A stretch of 64,000 nt of DNA from Lachancea mirantina (lineage: Eukaryota; Ascomycota; Saccharomycetes; Saccharomycetales; Saccharomycetaceae). Position 1 is the stretch's first letter, and each line of letters begins with the position of its first letter. The DNA lies in the NCBI GenBank assembly GCA_900074745.1, contig LT598463.1, positions 255,926 to 319,925 on the forward strand. The letters run 5' to 3'. Shown here in pieces: positions 1-10,000 of this stretch. The translations under genes and the position numbers were made by a program. The notes beneath the pieces are model-generated. The model saw only the letters and a list, made by a program, of their open reading frames with translations, did not search any database and was not told the origin of the DNA.

Positions 1-1357
1 GAGAAGGGTGCAACAAATCTTGAACTAAAACCTGTTAAAATCGAAAATTGTTAGTAAATGCGTCTTGTTTTCTATTATTAAAACTCCTCGGGAGTGAAGC
101 TGTCGATTCGCACGTTATTGTGGGCTGCCTAGTAAACAGCTATTGGGAGGTCCGGACATTATACAGGAACCATAGTGTCTTTCTATTCCACTGGAGACAA
201 ACTTCTGAAGGATTTCCAAAGTAGATTGCTTCACGTAATACTGTGCTCTCGCTTCAACGAACACTCTCAGTCCGGCACAACATCCTATGATCCTACAATT
301 TCTCTTAGACCACCCAATAACCCGCCTGGAATATCTTTCTCAACCACTAACCATTATTCAACCAAAAATCATCTCTTCCACTATATCTTCACGGATTTTC
401 TCATTTTTCAATCTTCAAAAGGCCTATCCTACAGCATCCCACAACTTAACGCCAATATCCACTTCATACGCTCTTATTCTGTCTTTAAACATACCATTTT
501 GGTATCTTGTGCTTTCTCTTTGGATTATTCCACTACGTTATCAATCCAGGTCTCTTGATATATCAATTCATCAAAAGTCAAAGAAGGCCTATCCGGAGAT
601 TGGGTACGCATCTCTCAGCAACTGAGACCTCTGCGGTTCCCAGTCGAAAGCAATTGTTCTGCGGCTATTTCTGAGTGATCATCAAGCGATGCGGGGGTCC
701 TAGATAGGGGTCAGCGTTATTTCTTTCTTTTGAATTTTTCACTTGAAAATTTTTCCCTTCGAAACATAATTACTGGGTGTTTGAACTTTGGACCTTTCTA
801 GAGCAAGCTGCGAATGTGTGGGTTTGTGATAGGAAAAGCAGGGAAAGGTTTTCGGACTTGTCGTTAATAACGATGGACGTGCAGACTTGATCCATTGCAC
901 AACACTGTGCGAGAGATGAAACTATAAGCGGGTTCGCCAGATTTCTATGATCGTAAATATTTAAGGAGTGTTCTGAGTATGTGGTGTTGAATGGAGCGGT
1001 CGAATGGGAGGTTTTCCCGGTAATACCTTTTTTAAGGGAAGAGATCTAAATATTTGGGATAAACTGTGCTTTGGCTCTTGAACTTGCGTAAAGGCCGTGG
1101 GTGTGTGCCTTATTCGCGGTACCGGAGCTCCGACTTAATTGGAATGGAAGAGGAGATATGGATATAATCGTAAAAAACGATCTGTCACAGCGATCTCGAC
1201 GGGCATTTTAGCCCTCTGGGCGACGTAAACCTGTCAGTTCCGATCATGCAATTAGAAAATGAGAGTAGCTATTTACTGGTTTTCCATTCTATAAATTCTA
1301 TCAAAATTCCTTGACACTAAATAGCCGATTAAGCGATATTACCCTTTGTAAATGCTG
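1..1357. other. Gene-poor left edge
   Basis: No convincing gene. The longest open frames (175-558 and 287-625, + strand, overlapping in two frames) are composed of biased Ser/Thr/Phe/Ile residues over a pyrimidine-rich stretch, show no recognisable domain, and are probably chance. A short direct repeat (AAGGCCTATCC) occurs near 419 and 583. No tRNA, LTR pair or centromere-like CDEI/CDEIII arrangement was seen. The stretch is downstream (3') of the Ras-like gene that reads leftwards. Confidence 0.5.
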
Positions 1358-2476
1358 CTAGCAAATCACACAGCAAGTGTTGTTTTTCGCGCGTTGGCTC
1401 CTGGGCCGCTCACGGGCGGTCTTATTCTTTTTCCGAGTGAGGTGTCGACGAGCACTGTTATTTGTGACCGACTGCTCGGGCGAATCTGGCGGCGTGTGGC
1501 CATCCGGAGCAACTCCTCGAGGACCCAGTTCGCTGGTCTTGGCGGTGCATTTCTGTTCCGTTGTGTTTTCTTCGGAACAACTGTCGTGGTATGAAATAAA
1601 AGCTGAGTTTTGCTCCGTCGCGGTAAGGCTGGGCGAGTCCAAAAGGACGTTTTCGGCGGCTGCAGGAGTCGGACACGGTGCGGGTGGTTCAGTAGCTGAG
1701 GTATCCGCAGGACTCTCGGCCGCTTCTTCCACAGAGGCAGCAGACGCAGCAGACGGGGCGACAGCTTGCTTAGCCTCAAGGGCTGCGCGTTTTTGCTCAT
1801 CGATTTGCACCAGCAAGCGGTAGAAGGCCTGCTTGATGCCGTGATTTTCAAGCGCAGAGGTCTCGAAATAGGAATGCTCGTAGTCCAGACCCAGCTCGTC
1901 GCATACCATGGCGACCGCACTCTCGGTGACACTGCGCTGCGACACCAGGTCCGTTTTCGTCGCGCAAAGCACAATAGGCACGCCTTCTCCACGGAGTTGC
2001 CAGATGTGGCTGACATAAGCAGGTACGCTCTCGAGCGACTCCGGGTTCGTCGATTCAAAACACACCACGAACCCGTCCGTCTGCATGGTCTGCAAATTGC
2101 TCAGCTCCGAGTAGTCGATGACTTCGAGATTGGGCCCGTCGAGCACCTGGACCTTCATCGTCGCGTGTGACTTGCGCTCCTCCGGACCCCCCATGTTGCA
2201 CTTGAGCTCCAGTTGTAACGCGTCGTATTGGCGCGGCGAGTCGCTGCCCACCAGCGCCGAGTAGCACACGGATCGCTCGTGCAGCTCGTCCACATGGTCC
2301 ACGGACGGGTCGAAATACTTGCACACCCACCGCAGTATCAGCGACGATTTCCCGCTGCCTTTGTCGCCCATCACCGTGATGTTGGCACAGGGTCTGTTCT
2401 CGCAACAGGCATCTCCTTGGTTCTCGCGCTGGTTCCTGCACTCACTGGTGTCGAACAAAAGAGCTGACATCGGCAA
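1358..2476 (-). CDS. Divergent Ras-like small GTPase with CAAX end (YHR022C-position gene)
   Basis: A 372-residue Ras-superfamily protein. Visible motifs: P-loop GDKGSGKS at residues 37-44, a G4-like motif TKTD (CATKTDL) and a G5 motif ETSA. The C terminus ends CCVIC, a farnesylation CAAX box with a neighbouring cysteine suited to palmitoylation, as in fungal Ras1 (CCIIC), so membrane anchoring is likely. The usual G3 motif DxxGQ is not readable: the matching place reads LDGPNLE, so hydrolysis or switch II behaviour may differ. A long acidic, Ala/Pro/Ser-rich linker (about residues 235-350) separates the G domain from the basic tail. It lies on the same side of MYO1 as S. cerevisiae YHR022C, an uncharacterised gene I recall as GTPase-like; that equation rests on position and is inference. 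It could also be a divergent Ras paralogue. Confidence 0.8.
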   Translation of the reverse strand: MPMSALLFDTSECRNQRENQGDACCENRPCANITVMGDKGSGKSSLILRWVCKYFDPSVDHVDELHERSVCYSALVGSDSPRQYDALQLELKCNMGGPEERKSHATMKVQVLDGPNLEVIDYSELSNLQTMQTDGFVVCFESTNPESLESVPAYVSHIWQLRGEGVPIVLCATKTDLVSQRSVTESAVAMVCDELGLDYEHSYFETSALENHGIKQAFYRLLVQIDEQKRAALEAKQAVAPSAASAASVEEAAESPADTSATEPPAPCPTPAAAENVLLDSPSLTATEQNSAFISYHDSCSEENTTEQKCTAKTSELGPRGVAPDGHTPPDSPEQSVTNNSARRHLTRKKNKTARERPRSQRAKNNTCCVIC

Positions 2477-3262
2477 ACGCTGTGGCCAGATATGAACGTC
2501 CGAATAAAAAACGCCGGTTCCGTGAAATTAATTGGAGGGAAAAGGGCCCTGCTTTGCTGTGGTTCCTCTCACGAGATATACTACTTCTCTCAGCTCGCTG
2601 GACCTGTATTCCTAGCCTTACCTGGTCGCGGACGAAAAAAGCAATTTTTTATGGACGCTCTTCCAGAATCTTTTTTCATGCAAGAGAATTCTTCAGCTCG
2701 GTCTTCACAAAGGGCTCAAAAGAAACCAAAACCCAAATAATTGTGTACGTCTAAACGAGCGGGCTTGATAAGGACCAAGTCGACGGTGCAAATTCTCGTT
2801 ACTGGTTCAACGGGTGTGAAATAAGCTCGCAGAGATAAACGAGCCAGTGCGCGAGGGGACAATGGAAGGGAAACGGCCGGGAAACGGCCGGGAAACAGAC
2901 GCGACACGTGAGCCTGTCCTCCGGGTAGATGGCACTTTACGTGCTCTCGCCAGCGCTCTCGTTTTGCAAGTCTTCTGACTGCACTGTAAATCGTCTCTGC
3001 CCTAGCCTTGACACGTGCGGAGAAAAGAGCCTCGCTCCGTTCGGAGTTAGGTAGATTTGCAATTTTCGTTTCTTTTCCACGATGAAAGCAAGACCCTTGG
3101 TCCGAAAATGCCGCACTTGCAGGAGGATCTGCAAGCTTACTTCAGCGCCCTTGGCAAGCCCAAGCTGGAAAGAGCTGTTGACAGAAAGCAGGTGGAAACA
3201 ATTTAGAGAAAGAGAGAGGCTTGGTTTACGTAAGTAATGGTGGGAAGCACACGGTAGACGAC
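2477..3262. promoter_or_regulatory. Intergenic region with promoter of the Ras-like gene
   Basis: About 790 bases between the start of the Ras-like gene and the stop of the F-box gene, both read leftwards, so it should contain the Ras-like gene's promoter and the F-box gene's 3' end. Open frames here (2482-2754, 2937-3371) look like chance. The one clear structure is the short tandem repeat at 2869-2896. Confidence 0.4.
2869..2896. repeat. Short tandem repeat, 11-bp unit GGAAACGGCCG
   Basis: Two full copies of GGAAACGGCCG and a partial third (GGAAAC) follow one another without spacers, about 400 bases upstream of the Ras-like gene. The unit carries a CGGCCG palindrome. It may be a cluster of protein-binding sites or slippage. 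Confidence 0.75.
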
Positions 3263-5167
3263 TCAGAAATCTTCCGCAGAGAGCATTACCCTGGTGTGCC
3301 TTTTGAACCAGCTTAAAAGGCTGTCGGACTTCGGAGAAACGTTCCCGCTCTTGCCGCACTCGAATAGGCACTTGTCTATGCGAATGAATCTAAGAGCAGG
3401 GTTGTTTTGGGCTAGCGTTATGGCCACGTGAATCACCCTGTACCAGCTGTCCAGGACGCCGGCGTGGATCACTTGCAGGCCCATATGGGCAGGTCCGCCG
3501 GCCTCTTTGCCGACAAGGTCTAGAAGCGCGAGTGTGGGTAAATCATGGATGAGTAAGTCCCCAGACGGATGCAGCGACTGGCCGTGGATTCTCAGGCTGC
3601 GTAGGCTAGTGCAAAGACGTAGGGCTGTCAGCAAGTTTGCCGGCAGGGGTTTCTGGCGCTTGTAGAAACGAGAATCCTCGACGCCGATCAATGACAGTTT
3701 TGTAAGCGTGTTGCTGTGGCGCAGGACGGCGTCGACGTAATTTTGGGCCAGTAGTTCCCACGTCGGCGAAAGGACGCCGCTTTTGGCGGCGTCCCAGTGG
3801 ATCGTCACGTCGAGTTCGTGCAACGTGACGGCGTCCGGTCCGGACTCCAATGCGGCTATGAAGGCTCCCACGGAGTCTGTAAAGGGCTCGCGGTAGTCCA
3901 GTCTCAGGCTGGTGAGTTTTGCCAGGTAAGGCGACAACTGGGCCAGAAACCCCGGCTCAGGATGCCTGATGGCAAGCTGTCCCATGTCGTGAACTTCGTA
4001 ATCCACGTCTGGCAAAAACCTAATTTCGTCGACCCGCGTGAGACTCAGGTGCCGGAGATTCTCCAGATTCACGGCGGCCCTCAATTTCTGGGCGTCCTCA
4101 GGCACCAGACTCACAGAATCGATCTCTAGACTCGCGAGCGATTCGAAGCGGCGCTTTTTCCCGACTATGGGGTCCAGAAAGCGCCAGAGTCCCACGTCGA
4201 CCTGGTTAAATTGCACCACGCGATCGCTTTCTGCATTGCTCGGCTGCGCTACGTTGTTTGCCATCATGTATTGGGTCACAATTAACGCCTGACTCGAACT
4301 GACGCTGCTTCCGAGTCTGTGCAGCAACGACGGGACCTCCCGGAAAAGTTGCAGGGTCTCCAGTTTTTCAATCAGGCAGCGGTTTGCCAGCAGGATGTGT
4401 TCCGCGAAAGAGCCCAGGTTTTCGAAATTCAGAAACGGTCTCAGTGACAATTTTTGGACGTTGTCAAAGGGCTCCAGTTTGAGCTGTTCGGGTCGGGAAA
4501 AGTCCAAACTGATCGAGAGCGCGGAAACTTCTTTTTTGCTCGGGATTATTTCTAACACGGACGCGGGCAGAACGTAGCAGTCGCTATCCCAATAGAACCT
4601 CGAAAGACGAGACATGGTGGGCAGACTTCCGTATACGAAAGTTTTGAGCTCGTGCTGCGTCACGCCGTCGGGGAGACTAAGAATCCTGAGAGATTTCACC
4701 AGCACGCCCATCGGGAACGGTGCCGGCACCGAGCCGGACAGAAGCCCCATAAATTTTTTGAGATTGTACTTCGATTTGATGAACGTGAAATTCCCTTTCA
4801 AACTCAAAGGATCGTTGAGATACGAGTAGTTAGAGTCCACTACAACATTTTCATAAAGGGAAATCATTGCCGCGTCGTAAAACGCGCGAGACGTACGCGC
4901 CAAATTGACCAGATCGTATTGCGACAATTTTTGCGTAATCTTGACCTTTAATTCAATGGGCAAATTCAATATGATTTCGCCTGTCTTGTCGGTGTTTTCG
5001 TCGTAAATCTCTGAGGTTTCCTCCACTGTCGCGCTCGCAGGTTCAAAGCAGCTTTCCGGTAGCGGAACACCGGCATGTCCAACAGGAGCAGATAGATTGA
5101 AATACCGTGCCATGATATCGCGTCTGCTGATACCGGCATAATTCGCAGACGATGGATTTTGGGACAT
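3263..5167 (-). CDS. F-box / leucine-rich-repeat-like protein
   Basis: A 634-residue protein with an F-box at about residues 66-112 (ILNLPIELKVKI, then DLVNLARTSRAFYD), the usual Skp1-binding module. After it come many spaced leucine-rich segments (SLRILSLP, LETLQLF, LRHLSLTR, LTSLRLDY, LRSLRIHG) typical of the degenerate LRR domains of yeast F-box proteins, which recruit substrates to an SCF ubiquitin ligase. The N-terminal 60 residues are low in predicted structure. I cannot assign it to one S. cerevisiae F-box gene (candidates such as ROY1, MFB1, DAS1, YDR306C were considered but not told apart). It stands between the YHR022C-like gene and MYO1, which are adjacent in S. cerevisiae, so it is extra in this order. 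Confidence 0.8.
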   Translation of the reverse strand: MSQNPSSANYAGISRRDIMARYFNLSAPVGHAGVPLPESCFEPASATVEETSEIYDENTDKTGEIILNLPIELKVKITQKLSQYDLVNLARTSRAFYDAAMISLYENVVVDSNYSYLNDPLSLKGNFTFIKSKYNLKKFMGLLSGSVPAPFPMGVLVKSLRILSLPDGVTQHELKTFVYGSLPTMSRLSRFYWDSDCYVLPASVLEIIPSKKEVSALSISLDFSRPEQLKLEPFDNVQKLSLRPFLNFENLGSFAEHILLANRCLIEKLETLQLFREVPSLLHRLGSSVSSSQALIVTQYMMANNVAQPSNAESDRVVQFNQVDVGLWRFLDPIVGKKRRFESLASLEIDSVSLVPEDAQKLRAAVNLENLRHLSLTRVDEIRFLPDVDYEVHDMGQLAIRHPEPGFLAQLSPYLAKLTSLRLDYREPFTDSVGAFIAALESGPDAVTLHELDVTIHWDAAKSGVLSPTWELLAQNYVDAVLRHSNTLTKLSLIGVEDSRFYKRQKPLPANLLTALRLCTSLRSLRIHGQSLHPSGDLLIHDLPTLALLDLVGKEAGGPAHMGLQVIHAGVLDSWYRVIHVAITLAQNNPALRFIRIDKCLFECGKSGNVSPKSDSLLSWFKRHTRVMLSAEDF

Positions 5168-7054
5168 TGTCTCTGTGTGATGACTAGAATTTTTATGCTT
5201 TGTTACCGCGCTGATTCGAAGACCCTAGTGCACCCCATTTGAATTCCACCCATGCGAACACCAATGAGTAGTTCAATTGCTGTTTGAACGGTCCTTCGTA
5301 ATGGGTCACTGAAGAGCGTTACGTCTTGCAGGGGTGTCAACGGGTCGGATTTACACCCTAGTTCCTATTGCCAATTCACGTGGGAGATGATTCCGATCGT
5401 CAAGTCACGTGAATGTTCAGTTACACTTACTACTTTAACGGTTTGCAGATGCATATCATCAATGTGGGACCCCAGCAGTGCATAAGGAGCTCTGTAATGT
5501 TGATATCCGGGGCCTTTCGGCCTTGTTGCTAACAGGGTGTATAAATTCTGTCTTACCTCACTTCTTATACGTATCGAAAGAACAGCATAATTTTGAGCGG
5601 CATAGGCGTCCTGCAGAAGTAATATAGGGCTTGTTCTATGGGCATGTTTTGCATAACTGTTTTGCTTTTATGGGAAGAATCAGCTATCTGCGACATATCT
5701 GTGATAGCTGTTTCGTGAACAAAGTTGCGACAAGAGAATTGAAAGACTGAGGGAACGAATTGAAAATTGAAATGTGAAATTGAAAATTACTGGACCTGAC
5801 AATGTCTTCAGCGTTCGATGGGCTAGGGTGTTATTCATCTGTTCAAGTATCCTGTAGGCATATCATCATTACCACTTCACGGTGTTGTCACGTTTCCAAA
5901 ATGACAGAATAGTTCCAAAGCGCTAGCCAGAGTGTAAACCATAGAAACAGCACGAAAATAAGGTGAGAGTTTAATGTGGGCATGAAAAACTATTAAAGCC
6001 TGTAGCGCAGTCAAGAAAACACCACATGCCAGCATTTACAAGTTTTCACTTTGACCTCATTTCCTGATTTTGCAACATCGATAGCGAAAATACAGCAACC
6101 CCTGGAAACAAAGGCCTCCTACAGAAACGCAATTGCAAATAGCCTACGGTAGGTGACTGCAGTCAAGTTGCAGTTTGGAAGGTTATTATCACGTGATCAG
6201 ATGTCAAAATAGCACGGGAAATGACTGAACAGCTGGTTTGGATAGGAGTCAGCAGGATGTCAGGATGCCACGTAAGTACAAACAGTCCCAGTATTAGATA
6301 TGGAACTACCAGGTAATCAAGGGGAAATTACCAACCGTAGAGTAAAAATTTCACCTTACTGCAGGTAAATCAGATGCTGATGAAAACGATACTACAAGAA
6401 ATGTATAAACTAAGATTATGTGACTAGCTTTATTTATTATAAGAAATCATGTTATCAAGATGATGACCCAGATGTATAAATATTCTGGTCCATGTACAAT
6501 TAAGGAAGCAACGGACGAAGAAACAATTTGAAGACTATCTCCTGCGTATGCCGGTAAACCTCAATAGATAATTTTTAAGCATAGAAAAACGATGTTCTAA
6601 TAATAAGCGTTTGAAGTGGTGAAGCGCTCTCTGGTATTGGGTACTAATCGTAAAGGATCCGGCTCCTTCAATAGTGATCACCTTGCAGCGCAAAATAAAT
6701 CACCCCCGGCCTGGAGAACTCGACAGAAGCTATCTTTCGAAAAACAGCCTGGTGAGAACCGTAGTAAAGCTGTTCGACGAAGTCATGATCCAAATATGAT
6801 TCTCCTAAGTCAAGGTTCTCAATCCATAAATATTGGCTTTTGTTATGTTTCATATTATTTCAATGATACATTTTTAGCTGAAATCATTAATCTGAGATTC
6901 CTCGATCTCCTTCTCCCGTATGCAATGACAACACGAAATTGAAAGATGTAAACATTGTACAAACTCGAGTCGAAGTGAAACCGACAGGCGTAAAGTGGTA
7001 TATTTTAACGTCCGATAACACCACTTCTTGCTCTTTTTCGGTTGCATTTTGGCG
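5168..7054. other. Long intergenic region upstream of MYO1
   Basis: 1.9 kb between two divergent genes (F-box leftwards, MYO1 rightwards), several times the local norm. It has three CACGTG boxes (5377-5382, 5406-5411, 6190-6195), the kind bound by Cbf1/Pho4-type bHLH proteins. Two opposed short ORFs overlap at 6616-6942 (+, 108 aa) and 6668-6853 (-, 61 aa); neither shows a family signature. The minus-strand one has fairly protein-like composition and could be a decayed gene remnant. No tRNA or clear LTR was found. Confidence 0.5.
6948..6954 (+). promoter_or_regulatory. Forkhead-type site GTAAACA before MYO1
   Basis: GTAAACA fits the RTAAAYA core bound by Fkh1/Fkh2 and lies about 100 bases before the MYO1 start. 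In S. cerevisiae MYO1 belongs to the G2/M (CLB2) expression group, which forkhead factors drive. No convincing Mcm1 box was seen next to it, so the role is tentative. Confidence 0.35.
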
Positions 7055-10000
7055 ATGATCAATCAGGGCCAGCAGGTTTGGATACCCGATGAAAACGCCT
7101 GTTTTGTCCAGGGCCAGTTCTTGGCCAAAAACAAGATCAAAAATAAGCAGAACGTGATAGAAGAAGTGGGTACGATACGAACAGGGGCCCAAGAATTGGA
7201 TCTGCCCATGGATCTGATCTCGCCAGCTAATCCAAGTACGTTCGATAAGATCGATGACATGTCAGAACTGACGTTTCTTAACGAAGCGTCGGTGCTTTTC
7301 AATTTAGAAAATCGGTACGCGGAAGACAACATTTACACATACTCAGGTCTTTTCCTGGTAGCAATTAACCCATACAGCAATTTGAGAATATATACCTCCG
7401 AATATGTGCGTTTGTACCACGGGTCCCCCAAAGAGGATAACAAACCACACATTTTTGCTGTAGCGGAAGAAGCGTATCAAAACCTGCTAACAAACAAGAC
7501 GGATCAGTCCATTCTCGTGACTGGCGAATCTGGCGCTGGTAAAACCGAGAATACCAAGAAAATTTTGCAATATCTGGCCTCCGTTACAACCAACGACAAA
7601 TTTGAGCCCGTGGAAAACCATGAGAGTTTCGAACGCAAGATTTTACAGAGTAACCCCATTTTAGAATCGTTCGGAAACGCGCAAACGGTACGAAACAACA
7701 ATTCATCGCGGTTCGGCAAATTCATCAAAATTGAGTTCGACGAGTTGGGCAAGATTAATGGCGCGCACATCGATTGGTATTTGCTCGAAAAATCAAGGGT
7801 AATCCATCAAAATTCCAAGGAAAGAAATTATCACATTTTTTACCAAATGCTAGCGGGCCTGTCGCCCCAAGAACTACGCAAACTGAAACTAGATTCGAAT
7901 TCAGTGAAAGACTACAGATATCTGCGTGAATCGAATGCGCGCATTCCAGGCATCGACGATGCCCAGGATTTCAAAAATTTGATGTCTGCCTTTGAGATCG
8001 TAGGGTTTTCTCCAGCAGAGATCGATGCCATCTTCAGGTGCATCTCTATAATTCTTCAGTTGGGCAATGTGGACTTTGTCTCAGAAAAGGCTGAACAGGC
8101 CATTATCAAGGGTAGCCTGGATCCGCTATGCGAGCTGATGAACGTCAAGGCAAGTGATTTTCAAACTGCCGTTCTTAAGCCGAGATCCAAGGCCGGTAAA
8201 GAGTGGGTTTATCAAGTGAAAAATGCATCCCAGGCCAGAACAATCATCGATTCCCTTTCGAGAACTCTCTATGAAAAGCTTTTCGCTTATATCGTGAGGA
8301 AAATCAATGCTAGTTTGGACCATGGATCCATGACGGAAAATTTCATTGGGTTACTAGACATTGCCGGTTTCGAGATTTTCAAGAACAATTCATTTGAGCA
8401 GCTTTGCATTAACTACACCAACGAGAAATTGCAACAGTTTTTCAATCATCATATGTTTGTTCTCGAGCAAAGTGAATATTTGAAAGAAAATATTCAATGG
8501 AGTTTCGTCGACTACGGCAAAGATCTGCAATCAACAATTGATTTGATTGAGCAAAAGGGTAAATCACCGGGTGTTTTACCTTTGCTGGATGAAGAGTCTA
8601 TTCTACCTAAATCAACGGATGAATCGTTCTATTCCAAACTCATTACATTCTGTGATAACGGCTCTTCTAAATTTAAAAGATCAAAAACAAACAGCTGCTT
8701 TGTACTGCGGCATTATGCCGGGGATGTTGAATACAATATCAGCGGGTGGCTGAATAAGAATAAAGATCCCTTGAGCGACAATATGCTTCAAGTCTTGTCG
8801 TCGTCAACAAATGGCCTTTTCGAAGAATTCTTCAATTCCGACGCAGAAAAAGTGAGCCCCTTCAAAACTGCTTCTCACAAGCACAGAGAACAGTTATCAT
8901 CTCTTCTACAGCGCCTATCTTCGACCGAACCTCATTTTGTGCGGTGTATCATACCGAATAACAAAAAAAAGGCCCGAGACTTTGATCGGCGTCTGATTTT
9001 AGAACAGCTTCGATGTAATGGTGTTCTTGAAGGCATCAGAATTGCTCGTGAAGGGTATCCAAACAGAATTTTTTTCAAAGAATTCTTTCAACGCTACAAG
9101 CTTCTGGCCGGCTTCAGCCGTTTCGGCAATAATTCGAAAAAGAACTGCGAGACACTTTTATCATCAATATCTCTTGACCCAAGTTTATACAAGGTGGGCA
9201 ATAGCAAATTATTCTTCAAAGCAGGAGTTTTAGCTGGTTTGGAACTTCGAAAGGAGGAAATAATATCAGAGATAAGCACCAGCTTCAAAGCCCACGTAAG
9301 CGGCATGATCATAAGGCGAAAGTTAAATCAGCAGCTTCAGAAATTGAGAGCAGCGCAAGTGATTGCCATAGCCCTACGTTCCCATACCGAACTTCTCAAG
9401 GATGACTGGTACAATATCTTTATCAGAATAAAACCACTTTTATCCACTTCTAACGAAATGATCAGGAGCAAAAAGATTGCCGCCCAGATGAAAAGCGCTG
9501 AAGCGGCTCTAGAAAAGCTGGAATTGGAAAATACTTCGCTGGTAGACGAAAAAAAGAAGCTTGATTCCGAACTGTTAAAATACAAAGACAAACTTTCCGC
9601 TGAGTGTAAAAACTTGGAAGAAACGTCTATTGCTCTGAAGTCTGCTAAAAGCAGGGAGAGCGAGCTCATCAGGCAGTTGGATTTGCTCAAAAAAGAAAGT
9701 GAGAATTTTGCGAAGGATAAGGAGGAAATCCATGCTAAGCATTCGGAAACATCCTTGGAGCTCGAAAAGCTAAGGAATGACATCAGTGAACACCAGTCTA
9801 GCATGCGGGACCTAGAAAATTCGAGAAAAGAGGTGCTGAGTCGCTCGAAAGTCATGGAAAAAGAATTGGGTCGGGCGAGGGAAGAACAATCCTCATTTGC
9901 ATTGGAAAGAAAAACCCTTGAACAAGAGATCACGTCCTTGAAATCTGTGATAGCACAAAGAGAATCTGAGATTGAAGGCCTAAAAGGTAAATTGAATGCT

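Noticed and set aside
175-625. Two overlapping plus-strand ORFs at the left edge
   Set aside because: Low-complexity Ser/Thr/Phe/Ile composition over a pyrimidine-rich tract, in two frames at once, with no family match.
1377-1823. 148-codon plus-strand ORF antisense to the Ras-like gene
   Set aside because: It is a shadow of the GC-rich Ala/Pro/Ser linker; the opposite strand has recognisable GTPase motifs.
2937-3371. 144-codon minus-strand ORF overlapping the F-box gene end
   Set aside because: It overlaps the F-box gene in another frame and has no domain.
5499-6077. Possible solo LTR (TGTTG ... CAACA)
   Set aside because: The ends are common pentamers, the flanking bases do not form a target duplication, and no retrotransposon feature lies between.
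6190-6300. CACGTG box as CDEI of a centromere
   Set aside because: No AT-rich CDEII follows and no CCGAA-containing CDEIII was found; the boxes fit ordinary Cbf1-type promoter sites.
9337-9933. 198-codon minus-strand ORF inside MYO1
   Set aside because: It is the antisense of the coiled-coil tail; the Ser/Leu-rich product is what reversed Glu/Lys/Leu codons give, and no family signature is present.
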